Shown: positions 29,922-39,421 of the stretch, piece by piece | How positions within the stretch are numbered: the first letter of the stretch is position 1 | How the letters are laid out: every line of letters starts with the position of its first letter | Origin: Leishmania martiniquensis | Lineage: Eukaryota; Euglenozoa; Kinetoplastea; Trypanosomatida; Trypanosomatidae | Direction: 5' to 3' | Assembly (NCBI RefSeq): GCF_017916325.1 | Contig: NC_090171.1 | Coordinates: forward strand, 202,501-266,500 | Length of the DNA stretch: 64,000 bases | Program-made: the position numbers and the translations under genes | The notes under the pieces: model-generated | The model's input: only the letters and a program-made list of their open reading frames with translations | Told to the model about the DNA's origin: nothing | The model's database searches: none

Positions 29922-30704
29922 ATGATTACTGAGAAGGCGCTGTCCGAGAAGCTCGTCTTGGAAAAGACGAAGCTGCAGTCTTTGGGCGATGTTCAGCGAC
30001 TGGACATGTGGGGTGAGGGGCTCACGGACATCTCTCTCATCGAAAAACTTCCTCGGATCGAAGTGCTCGCCCTAGCCGCGAACAATGTATCCTCGCTGAA
30101 ACCGCTGCAAGGTTGCAGAGTGCTGCAGGAGCTGTACCTGCGCAAGAACAAGGTGAAACATCTTAGAGAGGTGACGGCCTTACGGACTCTGCCGATGCTT
30201 AGCGTGCTGTGGCTGCGTGACAATCCGTGCGCGCAGCACCCGTACTACCGAGAGTTCGTCTTGCACTGCTGCCCCGGACTGCGGCAGCTGGACGGGGTCG
30301 AGGTGACAGTAGAAGAGCGCAAGGCGGCTGGAAAGCGCATGACCACCAAGGTGCTGGACGAAATTCTCGGCAGGCCCGCGTCTGCCGAGGCCGTCTCGTC
30401 GCCTCGACCCAAGAAGACGGCATGCACCAGCAGCATCACCTCAGCGAAAGCAGCGGATGCCGCGCCCTCGAGCACGCCTGGCAGCATTTCGGACGGCACT
30501 GCCATAATCGAAGAGCGGAGTGCCAGTGGCAGGACGGTCTTGTTCACCACCGTTGCCGCGCAGCGTTCGATGTTGCTTTCCATTGTGTCGCTGCTGTCAG
30601 AGTTGACTGTGGAGTCGCTGGAACTGCTGCAGCGCGAAGTAAGCGAGCGCATTGAGAAGCAGAAGGAGAAGCTCACCAAGTGTTTGCAGGAGGATTCACA
30701 GTAG
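29922..30704 (+). CDS. CFAP410: Cilia- and flagella-associated protein 410 (C21orf2 homologue)
   Basis: A 260-residue protein with the two-part build of CFAP410. The N-terminal 135 residues form leucine-rich repeats in the same register as human C21orf2: LTDISLIEKLPRIEVLALAA against [20 protein letters not shown], and LQELYLRKNKV against LSELYLRRNRI. VLWLRDNPC matches VLWLAENPC, and the LRR cap LRQLDGVEVT matches LQKLDNQAVT. A low-complexity Ser/Ala linker (about 155-215) leads to a C-terminal helical segment (SMLLSIVSLLSELTVESLEL) like the human LLLLRELDAEALEAV helix, known in this family as an oligomerisation module. CFAP410 acts at the ciliary base and interacts with NEK1 in mammals, where its loss causes a ciliopathy. 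The upstream 35 open codons are poly-Y spacer, hence the start at 29922. Confidence 0.93.
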   Translation: MITEKALSEKLVLEKTKLQSLGDVQRLDMWGEGLTDISLIEKLPRIEVLALAANNVSSLKPLQGCRVLQELYLRKNKVKHLREVTALRTLPMLSVLWLRDNPCAQHPYYREFVLHCCPGLRQLDGVEVTVEERKAAGKRMTTKVLDEILGRPASAEAVSSPRPKKTACTSSITSAKAADAAPSSTPGSISDGTAIIEERSASGRTVLFTTVAAQRSMLLSIVSLLSELTVESLELLQREVSERIEKQKEKLTKCLQEDSQ

Positions 30705-31189
30705 CTGCACGGCGCTGAACGGGGCACCCGACCCGCCTGTCTCGACATGGCTATGCCAATTCACCATTTTCTTCTCGCTCTCTTGCTTTTCGGTGATTGC
30801 ATGTGTCTTTATCTCCATGCGCTCGCACCCACGCGCGCTGTCGTTGGCCGACTGTGCGCACACCACACATCGACGTGTTCTCCCTCCTCTTTGCCGTTGC
30901 CTCATGGTTGCGCTCGGCGCTATTGCGTTTCTTTTGCTTTCTCCTTTTTTTCGCTTCACCTTCCCGTGTATCTCCCTGCCGATCGCGGCACCGCTGATGT
31001 GCGTTTTCTGTGCAAGACACAGAGGCTTTCCGCCGCTGTACTGCTATGACCCCTGCTGCATCTGCATGCGGCTTGGATCGTCGGGGAACGTGCCGGCAAT
31101 CGGCATTGTGTCCTCACTCGGACCTTCTGTGGGGAAGCCAGGCAGCTCTTGTCCTCGCCAAAGCCCCTCTCCCCCCCTGCGGGTGATGA

Positions 31190-31570
31190 CCGGGTGAAGC
31201 ACCTGCGACGTGGGATGCCGTCGATTTCATCGTCACTCACATGGGTCGCCAAGTCTTCGACGGCGTGGTGCGTGACATCCCTGCGAGAATGAAAGTGCTT
31301 ATGCCATTCATGTGGCAGGCGGAGTGTCGGCTCAGCTCGAATACTTCCAGCCGACTCCTTACCTCCCAGTGACCTGGGCAGCCTGATCCCTAGCCGAGGC
31401 GGCTGGCCCAGATGGCGACCTGCACGATGGGACGACCTGCGAGGTGACCTGCAAAGTGGTTGTGGGCCCCGTTTGTGGCGGAGGCCATGCACATACCACG
31501 GAGTCGGCGCGTTGCAGCAGCACACGTTTACGGCCGCTTTGAACCGGACAAGGACCGTGCGGCAGGCTGA
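31190..31570. other. GC-balanced island, possibly a degenerate dispersed element
   Basis: This block differs in composition from the surrounding CT-rich spacer. It has an open minus-strand frame of 232 codons (31654-30956) without recognisable motifs. It does not align by eye with the 728-bp repeat. Its style (GC-rich, no pyrimidine bias) resembles the region around 37250-37600 where a degenerate copy exists. A vestige of an ingi/DIRE-type retroposon is possible but not shown. Confidence 0.25.
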
Positions 31571-31690
31571 GGCTTGAGGGAAAGCTTCGCTGATGATCCA
31601 CGACAGAGGGTGGACACGCTGTGCGAGGGGAAAGAGAACAAAGAGACCGATCACGACCGCGGGTCACGGTGCCCTTCGCGCGCGCGCTCT

Positions 31691-31718
31691 GTGTGTGTGT
31701 ATGTGTGTGTGTGTGTGG
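31691..31718. repeat. (GT)n microsatellite
   Basis: A GT dinucleotide run with a single A interruption. Confidence 0.9.
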
Positions 31719-32222
31719 ACATATTCCCATCGCGATCACGTTTCGCCGTCTTCTCAGTTTCTCGCTGTCGGCGATAGGCGCTGCCGACGTGCACCTCCAC
31801 GCACAAACAAAGAAAAACAAAGGGTAGCAGACAACACACGCGGCCTCGCAGAGGAACTCCGCTCTCCCGGGAGCAGGTCGCGGCATGGATCCCACTTAGA
31901 GAGTGGTTAAGAAAAGAAATGTTGAGGCCGCTGCCGGGGGTATCTCTTGAACGCACTCACGTATGTCAACCTACTTGTATCGGACAGTGGGGTGGAATGC
32001 TCAAGGGAGCGCCTGGTCACCATTGCCTGCAAGCGATGCGCATGCGGTGCTGGGCGTTGTCGCTGTTCGCTTCGCTCACCGCCCGTGCTGGATGTCACTC
32101 ATGCATAGGAATGCACGTTGTCCTCTCTTCATTTCGCTGCCATTCTTTCACCTCTTCAACTCTCTCTCTCTATATATGTATATATATTCCCTCTCTTGCC
32201 TGGCCTCTGCACGGCTCCCGGC

Positions 32223-32243
32223 CACACACACACACACACACAC
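32223..32243. repeat. (CA)n microsatellite
   Basis: A CA dinucleotide run of about ten units, close to a short TATATA tract at 32171-32189. Confidence 0.9.
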
Positions 32244-33295
32244 GGGGGCATATGCAAAGGATACAGCCCTTTTTTTTTTACGCCTCCCCGATTCGCCCCC
32301 TCCCCTTTACTTCTCCTCAAAGTCGTCGTTCTGCGTGTGTGAACGCCACACTCGCACACGCATCCGCTATCGTGCACGGTGCTCTCAGAAGACCGCCGCC
32401 GACGTAGTAGGAACCTTTTCTGCTGCCTTTCCCCCCCCTCCTCCTCCTATCTCACCCTCCCAAAAAAAAGCGGGTTAGCAAAAAAAAAGGCTGAAGTGGA
32501 AGCAACCGAATCGTCTTCCTCACTGCTCATACATCGCATATCTCACGCCAATTCCGTTCGCGACACTCCCGTCATTCTTCAGAGACTTCCCAGAGATCGC
32601 CGCCGCACGCGCGGCTGCCACTGCTGCTACTTCCACCTCCTTCCTTGTACACAAACGCTTCCTCTTCTCCTTCCTGCCTTTCCCTTTGATCTATGCTATC
32701 TTACGTGGCACATCGCACGCCTCGAAGCTCTCTCCGCCTCTCTTTTTCGACAACGGCATCGATTGAATCGGGTGCGTTCGCGTTTCCCTTTTGGGCAGCG
32801 CGCCTGCTACCCCTGCGTGTGTGTCTGTAAGCTGAAGTTTGCGGCTGCCCTTTTTCGTCCGCTTCTTTTTTTTCCCCCTTGCGTTTCTTCTCGATTGCTG
32901 TTGTGCCGCCCTTCCCTTCCCTCGACTCCCCCTTCACGCTCCTCGCGCTGCTGAGGAACGCCACGAAGACCGCTTGCGGGCGCGTACATGCGTGGGTGCG
33001 AGGCATCCAGGTGACCCTCTGTCTTTCACGCACGCTCTCTCTCGTTTACCCTCCCTTCCCTCGCACCCTCTATCCTCTTTCTACCCTTCCACGCCCACGC
33101 GCACGCAGCTCACTCTCACACGCACAAACAGACACATACGGTCCACACTTCTGTTGTGTCGTGTATGTTCGTGTGAGGCGGGCCCACCTGTCATCCTGTA
33201 GAGCCGCTTCCATCGTTTCCCATCTCGTTTATCCTTTTGGCTTCAGTCGCCGACAGCGGTGCCCACCTGAAGCCGGACTGACTCGGTGCGCGTGC

Positions 33296-33342
33296 CCACC
33301 CACCCTCTCCCTCTCGCTCTCTGCCTCCCCTTTCTCTCGTAG
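33296..33342 (+). promoter_or_regulatory. Strong candidate trans-splice acceptor for the MAPK15-type kinase
   Basis: A nearly pure C/T run ends in TTTCTCTCGTAG with AG at 33341-33342, 23 nt upstream of the ATG at 33366. No AG interrupts the run, which makes this the clearest acceptor in the window. Confidence 0.65.
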
Positions 33343-33365
33343 TGATTGACCACCCAGACGTCAAG

Positions 33366-34727
33366 ATGTCGACTGAGATTGAGTCGCATATTCTAAAAAA
33401 GTATGAGATTCAAACACAGCTCGGGCAAGGCGCTTACGGCATTGTCTGGCGGGCGGTAGAACGCAAACACAACCGCATCGTTGCCCTAAAGAAAATTTAC
33501 GATGCCTTTCAAAACTCAACCGATGCGCAGCGCACCTTTCGCGAGATCATGTTCCTGCACCGGCTGCACCACCCCAACATTATTAAGCTGCTGCACGTTC
33601 ATCGCGCCTACAACGATCGCGATATCTACCTCGTCTTTGAATACATGGAAACGGACCTGCACGTGGTGATCCGCGCAAACATTTTAGAGGACATTCACAA
33701 GCAGTTTATCATCTACCAGCTGCTCAAGACGATGAAGTACCTGCATTCGGCTGAGATTCTTCACCGCGATATGAAGCCAAGCAACCTGCTCGTCAACAGT
33801 GACTGCACCATGAAGGTGGCCGACTTCGGGCTCGCGCGCTCTATCCTGTCACTGGAGGGCGAGCAGGCATCGCGTCCGGTGCTTACGGACTACATCGCGA
33901 CGCGGTGGTACCGTCCGCCAGAGATTTTGTTAGGCTCGACGCGCTACACCAAGGGCGTGGATATGTGGTCTGTGGGCTGCATTCTAGGGGAGCTGATGCT
34001 TGGCAAGCCCATCTTTCCCGGCCGCTCCACAACGAACCAGTTGGAACTGATATGCAGCGTTACTGGGATGCCCTCCGCAGCGGACGTGGCGGCGACGAAC
34101 TCGCAGTTCGCCCATGCCATGCTTCGCGACATCCACTTCACGCACCGGCGCACGTTTGCCGAGCTGCTACCGAGCGCTTCTCCCGATGCACTGGACCTTA
34201 TTCAGCGCCTGATGTGCTTCAACCCAAACCGGCGCATCACCGCCGCGGAGGCTTTAGAACACCCGTACGTGGCTGCCTTTCACCGCCCAGAAGAGGAGCC
34301 AGTGGCGACCGAGCCCATCACCATCTCTCTTCCCGACAACGAGCGCCTGCCACTGGACAAGTACAGAGACGCTATCTACGAGCAAATCGCCGCGTTGCGG
34401 CGCGGCTCTGCGTCCGGCGAGCAGCGGCAGCGCACAGAGCGCCAAAACAGCAGCAGCAGCGCTCCCCGCAGAGCTTCCTCCGGTGCTGCTGCAGGTGGAT
34501 CACGCGCTGGCACCGGCACCTCTGGGGTTGCACGAACGACAGTCAGTAGCAGCTCTGCCGCGCGGTCGGCTCCGCAGCGCAGCTCTACAAAGCCCTCTTC
34601 TACCGGCCTCGCAAGCGACTCGTCAGCGTCGCGGTTGTATGCCCGTCCGAACCTCCGCCCGGGAACGGCTGCCACCTCTGGTTTAGAAAGCAGACCTGTC
34701 GCGCGCGAGGCAGCCGTGCGCAAGTGA
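33366..34727 (+). CDS. ERK8: ERK7/ERK8 (MAPK15)-type MAP kinase
   Basis: A 453-residue protein kinase. The frame opens at a GTG at 33342, but the first ATG is 33366 and MSTEIESHILKKYEIQ fits the family N-terminus. Catalytic features are all present: glycine loop GQGAYG (20-25), VALKK with K42, E60 in TFREI, HRDMKPSN with D135 and N140, DFG with D153, and an activation loop TDY at T174-Y176 followed by ATRWYRPPE. DAFQNSTDAQRTFREI and NDRDIYLVFEYMETDL are nearly the same as in human MAPK15. The TEY of human MAPK15 is TDY here, common among Leishmania MAP kinases. Beyond about residue 320 is a Ser/Ala/Arg-rich tail. MAPK15 relatives autophosphorylate and act in ciliogenesis; in T. brucei an ERK8 has been linked to PCNA. 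The numbered Leishmania name (MPK series) cannot be set from sequence alone. Confidence 0.93.
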   Translation: MSTEIESHILKKYEIQTQLGQGAYGIVWRAVERKHNRIVALKKIYDAFQNSTDAQRTFREIMFLHRLHHPNIIKLLHVHRAYNDRDIYLVFEYMETDLHVVIRANILEDIHKQFIIYQLLKTMKYLHSAEILHRDMKPSNLLVNSDCTMKVADFGLARSILSLEGEQASRPVLTDYIATRWYRPPEILLGSTRYTKGVDMWSVGCILGELMLGKPIFPGRSTTNQLELICSVTGMPSAADVAATNSQFAHAMLRDIHFTHRRTFAELLPSASPDALDLIQRLMCFNPNRRITAAEALEHPYVAAFHRPEEEPVATEPITISLPDNERLPLDKYRDAIYEQIAALRRGSASGEQRQRTERQNSSSSAPRRASSGAAAGGSRAGTGTSGVARTTVSSSSAARSAPQRSSTKPSSTGLASDSSASRLYARPNLRPGTAATSGLESRPVAREAAVRK

Positions 34728-37239
34728 CCTTCACCACTGCCATCCACCGCTCCTTCGCTATGAGCCATGGATAGCCGCCAAGTCGTCTGCCCATGCGCGG
34801 TGGGCGCGTTTTGCCTCAGCAAAGACTGAGGGCTTCGTGTCCTCTCTCTCTCGTTGTCCGTATGCCCGTGATCGCCGCTTCCGCTTCTGTAGAACTCGTC
34901 CCTCATTCGTGTACGGTGGGGCCCCACGGGTACAGGTACGTGCCGTGCGTGTGTGTAGGAGGAGTGGGTGGGGAAGAGGAAGAAATCGATGTTCTTTCCG
35001 TGCGTGAAGAGAAAAGCCGCACGCTGCGCTTGCCCTCCCCCGCTCTCTGTATGTTTACTGGCGACAAAAACACATCGGGGAGCGCTCTCCCAACAACGCT
35101 CCCCGATGTGTATCGTTCTCGGTGTGCCTGCCTCTCTCCCCTTTTCCTTTTTTTTTTACGCCTCGCGCGGCCCGCCACTACGCCTTCAAATGTTTGGCGT
35201 GAAGTTTGTGCTCTGCAGCTCGCTGATAGCGCCGTTTCAGAGCAATGCTGCCTTTTCTAACTTCACATGTCTGCCATAGAAAGTCGCTCACCCCCTCCCC
35301 CTCACTCTCTTCCATCTGTCCTCTCTTCGACTTGCGCCTCGTTTTCCCTTCGGCATTGCTCTACCACCTCCCATTCTCTGTGCACACAACTTTTTTTTTC
35401 TCATCTGTTGGTGTGTCTTGGACCTGAGGAGCTGGAGCCCAATTACTGCTTTCATTCGCGCTGAATTTGTCTCTCATGATTCTGCCGCAGGTGCGGACTG
35501 GTTGAGTGCGTGGGTTGTGGTGTGGGGTGAGGATTGCACGCGCGGAATGCAAAGCGGTGGGAATGCCCAAGCGCTGACCGCGCCATCGGCTGGCCCCCGC
35601 GGTTTCATTACCGCATTGTTGTAGCTCTGTCGCTTCCTCTGCCTCTTTCTCTCCTTGTTGATTTTTTTCGCTGGTCGTAAAGAGCTGAAGTCGCGCATTT
35701 CGTTTTTCTGTATGTGCTGGCTCTATTCCCTTTTCACTGCGTCCCTATGTTTCGTTTCTGTAGCGCGCGTTTGTTTCCGCCCCTCTTTCCCTCTTTGTGT
35801 GCGTATGTGCGTGTAGTGTCGTTTAGTTTCGACTACCTGCGAAGGGCGTTGATGTCTCTCCTTTTTTTCGAGGGCGTGAGATTTAGAGGAGAGTGATTTG
35901 CTCCTTCTCCCTCGCCGGTGTTGGCGTGCGCCTTGACTGCTGGTCTGCTCGTGACCTGTGCACCGGAGCAGGGGAGGAATCAGGCTGACAAGTGGTCTTG
36001 CACGATATGCAATGAGGAACGTCTCTGCTTAAGCTGCTACTTCGCAGTAGGCACTCTCATGATGCGCTCCTTCCTTTTTGCTTCGCGTTGCTCATAAGCT
36101 CTTTTCGACGTTGGCCACCCGCTTTTCGGCTGCGAGTCCGTCCTGTGTCGCTCTCGCCTTTCAGAAAAGGAAGCGAGAGAGGGGGGAGGAAGCGCCGGCT
36201 CCATTCTCGCCCGGTTTCGCTTGCCCGCCGGCCTTTGTTTGTGTGTCTGAATGTGTTGATTCCGCCAGTTCAATTGTCACGTACGACGCTCTCTTTCTTT
36301 TGAGCTTCAACTGGGCCGCTCCTCTCTATGTCTTATCGTGACACCGCTGAGCGACGCACACGTTGACACCATAGCGCAGATCCTAGATGAAATCTTGCCG
36401 CCATTGATGTTGCTGTGGTGCTTTTTTTTTTAGAGCTTTGGACCGACTTCGTGTCGCCTACGAACACAAAGGCACAGAAGGACTTTGCAATGATTTTCGC
36501 TTGTATGTGTGTGTGTGCGTGCTTGAGCATGCTACCACCTTTTCCTCGTCTCTGTTTTTCTGCTCGCTGTATTGTATGCGGGCGGGGGTAACTTCGTTGT
36601 TTTCGCTAGTGTGAGCTGTATTCTGCGGAGCGGTGCTGCACAAGTCTCAGAGAAAGAGACTACAGGTACACTTATATCCTTCTCGTGAGGCAGCCCCTTC
36701 TCTTCGTGGCAGCGAGTGCAGCTGCACATACTTCGCGGCGGCGCTACGCCAAAGAGACGCGGAAGAGGGTAATGGGAGGGGGGGCGGCGGCATGAACGGG
36801 GACAGAATTGAGTTTGCAAGGAGGCTTCGGCTCCCTGCATATTCTGCTGCTCCGCCTTTCCGCCCTCCCTTTCACAGCGGCCTCACCCTTCACCGAAGTG
36901 CATTACTTCACCTTGCACATTCGTGAGCCGCTTTGCCGCCAGAGCATGCTCACCGCAGGCTTCAGCATTGAGCATTCGCGCGAGCGCTTCTGCCTTTGCC
37001 GTCACAGCTCTTGCTTGCTCTCTCTCTCTCGCCTTCTGCTCATGTGCTAACGCTGCGCTGTTGCACACACCCTTTTCCCACGATTCCTTTTGGACTCACG
37101 CTTGCTCGCATACGTACATGACTTGTTTGCTGCGTGGCACGTCGGCGCAGCTCTGCGTCGGGGCGGCGGCAGGACCCATTCTTCCTCTTTCTCCACTCCG
37201 CTTCTTTCGTTTCTGTTCTTCCCTCTCTTCCTCCTCCGC
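34728..37239. other. Spacer after the MAPK15-type gene
   Basis: The first 2.5 kb of a 7.3-kb non-coding gap. It contains the perfect 15-bp hairpin at 35070-35111 and CT-rich tracts near 35280-35400 and 35630-35810. No gene is supported on either strand. Confidence 0.55.
35070..35111 (+). other. Perfect 15-bp inverted repeat (RNA hairpin) in 3' flank of MAPK15-type gene
   Basis: ACACATCGGGGAGCG at 35070-35084 is the exact reverse complement of CGCTCCCCGATGTGT at 35097-35111, with a 12-nt loop. It lies 343 nt after the stop codon, so it is probably within the 3' UTR. It has no U-tract and kinetoplastid Pol II genes do not use such terminators, so it is more likely an mRNA regulatory or processing structure, or a small-RNA precursor. 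Confidence 0.85.
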
Positions 37240-37602
37240 CCTCTCTCATAGGGTGCGCAGCTGCGGGCACTGGGCGCACGCGCTGTCAGGCGCACGTGGC
37301 ATGCTGCACGGCGTCTGAGCAGGGGTGTGTGGAGGTGAGGTGCGCGGCATCTGGCACCGCCGACCGTGGGCGGGGCCATGGAGCGGATGCGCGTGGGCCC
37401 CACCCCCTGCTGCGCGGCTGGATGCATGCGGGACTGCCCGGGGTCGTGTGGCGCTGATCGCGCTGCACGTATGCGATGAGGGGACTTGGTGGTGGTGGTG
37501 ACCGAGACGAGCGGGCGGGGCGCATGGCCCGAGTCGTTGGCCGGACGGCTTACCCTGGGGGGGCTGAGCCGCGGTGCCACGGCTTGTGGGGGGCGAAGTG
37601 CT
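37240..37602. repeat. Degenerate copy of the dispersed repeat
   Basis: The right part (37461-37602) clearly aligns with 17441-17598 of copy A: CGCTGCACGTATGCGA, GAGGGGACTT, GAGACGAGCGGGCGGGGCGC, TGGCCGGACGGCTT and GCCACGGCTTGTGGGGGGCG. It carries substitutions and a shortened GGT tract, and the poly-G run is 7 instead of 10, with the CTGGGCCCGGGGT segment lost. The left part is similarly GC-rich but not clearly alignable by eye. This older, diverged copy shows that the sequence belongs to a family with members of different ages. Confidence 0.8.
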
Positions 37603-38261
37603 TCAAAGGAAGTTTTCCTTGGGACTGCGACGTTGTGGTTTAGTGGCATAAGTGTTTACTGGCATTGGGCTGGTGGTGTTTTTGGAGCCTTCGCTCTTCC
37701 TGTATTCCTTTTTGTAGTATGCGGTGCACGTCGTCGTGCTACGTGTTCGTTTTCTAATGTGTCGGTGTCTGTGTGATGCAGTTGCCTGGAAGAGGAGTTG
37801 GAGAACGTGCGCGGAGCCACGCCCGCGCATGACGCCTCATCTCCTTCTTTTCACGTTGCTCATCGCGCGCGCGGTTTTCGGTGCTCAGGTAATTGATCTT
37901 CTTAGCGCAGCAGCTCATTTCATGTCGGGCGATGCGGCTGCGAGAGAGGGGCGCGATGAGCTCCTCCACCAGTCTTTCGGTGCGGGTGTGCATGCGCGCT
38001 CGTTTCGCACGCCTTTGTGAGATTGGTGGTGCACTGCCAATGGTTTTCTGATAGCGACGTCCGCTGTGCATACAGTCGGCTATGCCGTTGCCGCCTGTGG
38101 CATTCGGTGTTGGTCGGTGTTTTTTCTGTCCTACGTTTCGTTTTGTTCTTCTCGGGCGATTTAAACTCCGATGTTGCTTCATCCCGGCGTATAAATGTTT
38201 CCTGTGGGCCGACCGGTGCCGCTGCCGCCATATATGGCGTTGCCCTCAGCTGCATGCGTGC

Positions 38262-38280
38262 GTGTGTGTGTGTGTGTGTG
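38262..38280. repeat. (GT)n microsatellite
   Basis: An uninterrupted GT dinucleotide run. Confidence 0.9.
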
Positions 38281-39401
38281 GTTGCGTGCCGTCTGATTAT
38301 CCTCATCTCTGTTGCTTGGGCTCCTGCCAGCCATAATCTGTTCTCCTTGTGACTACCGCCACGGTGTACCCAGCCGTGTTTTTGAAAGCCACAGAGAGCG
38401 GGGTGGCGGCGAAACCTCGTTCGCCAGTCATTTTCTTCTGTCGTTTAAAGCTTGGCTAAATTTTTTCCCGTTGCTTCCTCTGCTCTGTCGCTCCCTCACT
38501 CCGCTTTCCTGGTGCCCACTTGCCCCCTCCCCCTTCCCCATCAAGGCTCGCCTTACATCCCCGACTTTTTTTTTCGATCGCCCTTCTGCTAGTGAAGCAG
38601 AGCTTCAAGACCGCGGCAGGGGGAGGGTAGGGAGGGGGGAGGCAAGACTCATACACGCACAGACACAGATCTGCGCGTACACACACATACACACAAGCAC
38701 AAGTAAAGTAAACTACTGTGGAGCGGAGTAGCCTAGTGGGCGATGACTACCGCTCAGCAGCCATCTCGAATGAAAAAGAAAATCAGAGGCAGATAGCACT
38801 ATGGTGCGTTTCGCCCTGCAAGCCCTGCTGCTGTGCTTCTGTTCTATCCAGCTCTGCTGCGTAATTCTGTGTCTCTGTGATGCGGTGAGGTTGCACTAAG
38901 GATCTCATCGAGTAGCCAAAGACGAAGAAAAAATTTTTTCCCCGCATTGGTTCTGCGCACCCCCGTGCTGTGCACCTCCCTTCTTAGCGAGGGTTTGCTT
39001 ATGGGGCTCCGCTGGGCGGAGCGGGTTGCGCTTGAAAGAGAGCGATTCTGCGGAGAACACTCATACGACTCTGAAGGCGCGCGAGTGATGATCATCTGCC
39101 AGCTCTACCTTTCCGTTGACCTTGCCGGACGCCTCATCCGTCCCTGGAACGCTTCACCGCTTTTTTTTTTGTGACTATCTGCCCCTCATCTTGTTCTCTC
39201 CCTCATTCGCATCATTGCTGCTGGGCGTATGCGCATAACACGGCATACGGTCACGCGCACGGTTCTCTTTTTCTTCGATCTTCCTGGCCCGCCACGATGT
39301 TGGGTCGCCATCCTCCTCACACCACCTCCCCTTTGTCCCTTATCGTGACCACTGCTCCTATTGCTGAGCATCAACATGCACTTCCCACTCGCTTGCCAAA
39401 C

Positions 39402-39421
39402 GCACACACACACACACACAC
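39402..39421. repeat. (CA)n microsatellite
   Basis: An uninterrupted CA dinucleotide run of ten units. Confidence 0.9.

Larger units (their letters stand above)
30705..33365. other. Intergenic spacer with GC-rich island
   Basis: A 2.7-kb spacer. From about 31190 to 31570 it changes from CT-rich to GC-balanced sequence, listed separately as a possible degenerate element. GT and CA microsatellites follow (31691-31718, 32223-32243), and then strong pyrimidine tracts lead to the MAPK15 splice site. No gene otherwise. Confidence 0.55.

Noticed and set aside
33342..33365. Upstream extension of the kinase frame to a GTG codon
   Set aside because: Nuclear genes of trypanosomatids start at ATG, and the AG at 33341-33342 looks like the splice acceptor, so the extension would be outside the coding region.
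38723..38755. tRNA-like A-box and D-arm (AGTAGCCTAGTGGGCGATGA)
   Set aside because: No matching T-arm (GGTTCGA-type B box) or acceptor stem follows at the right distance.
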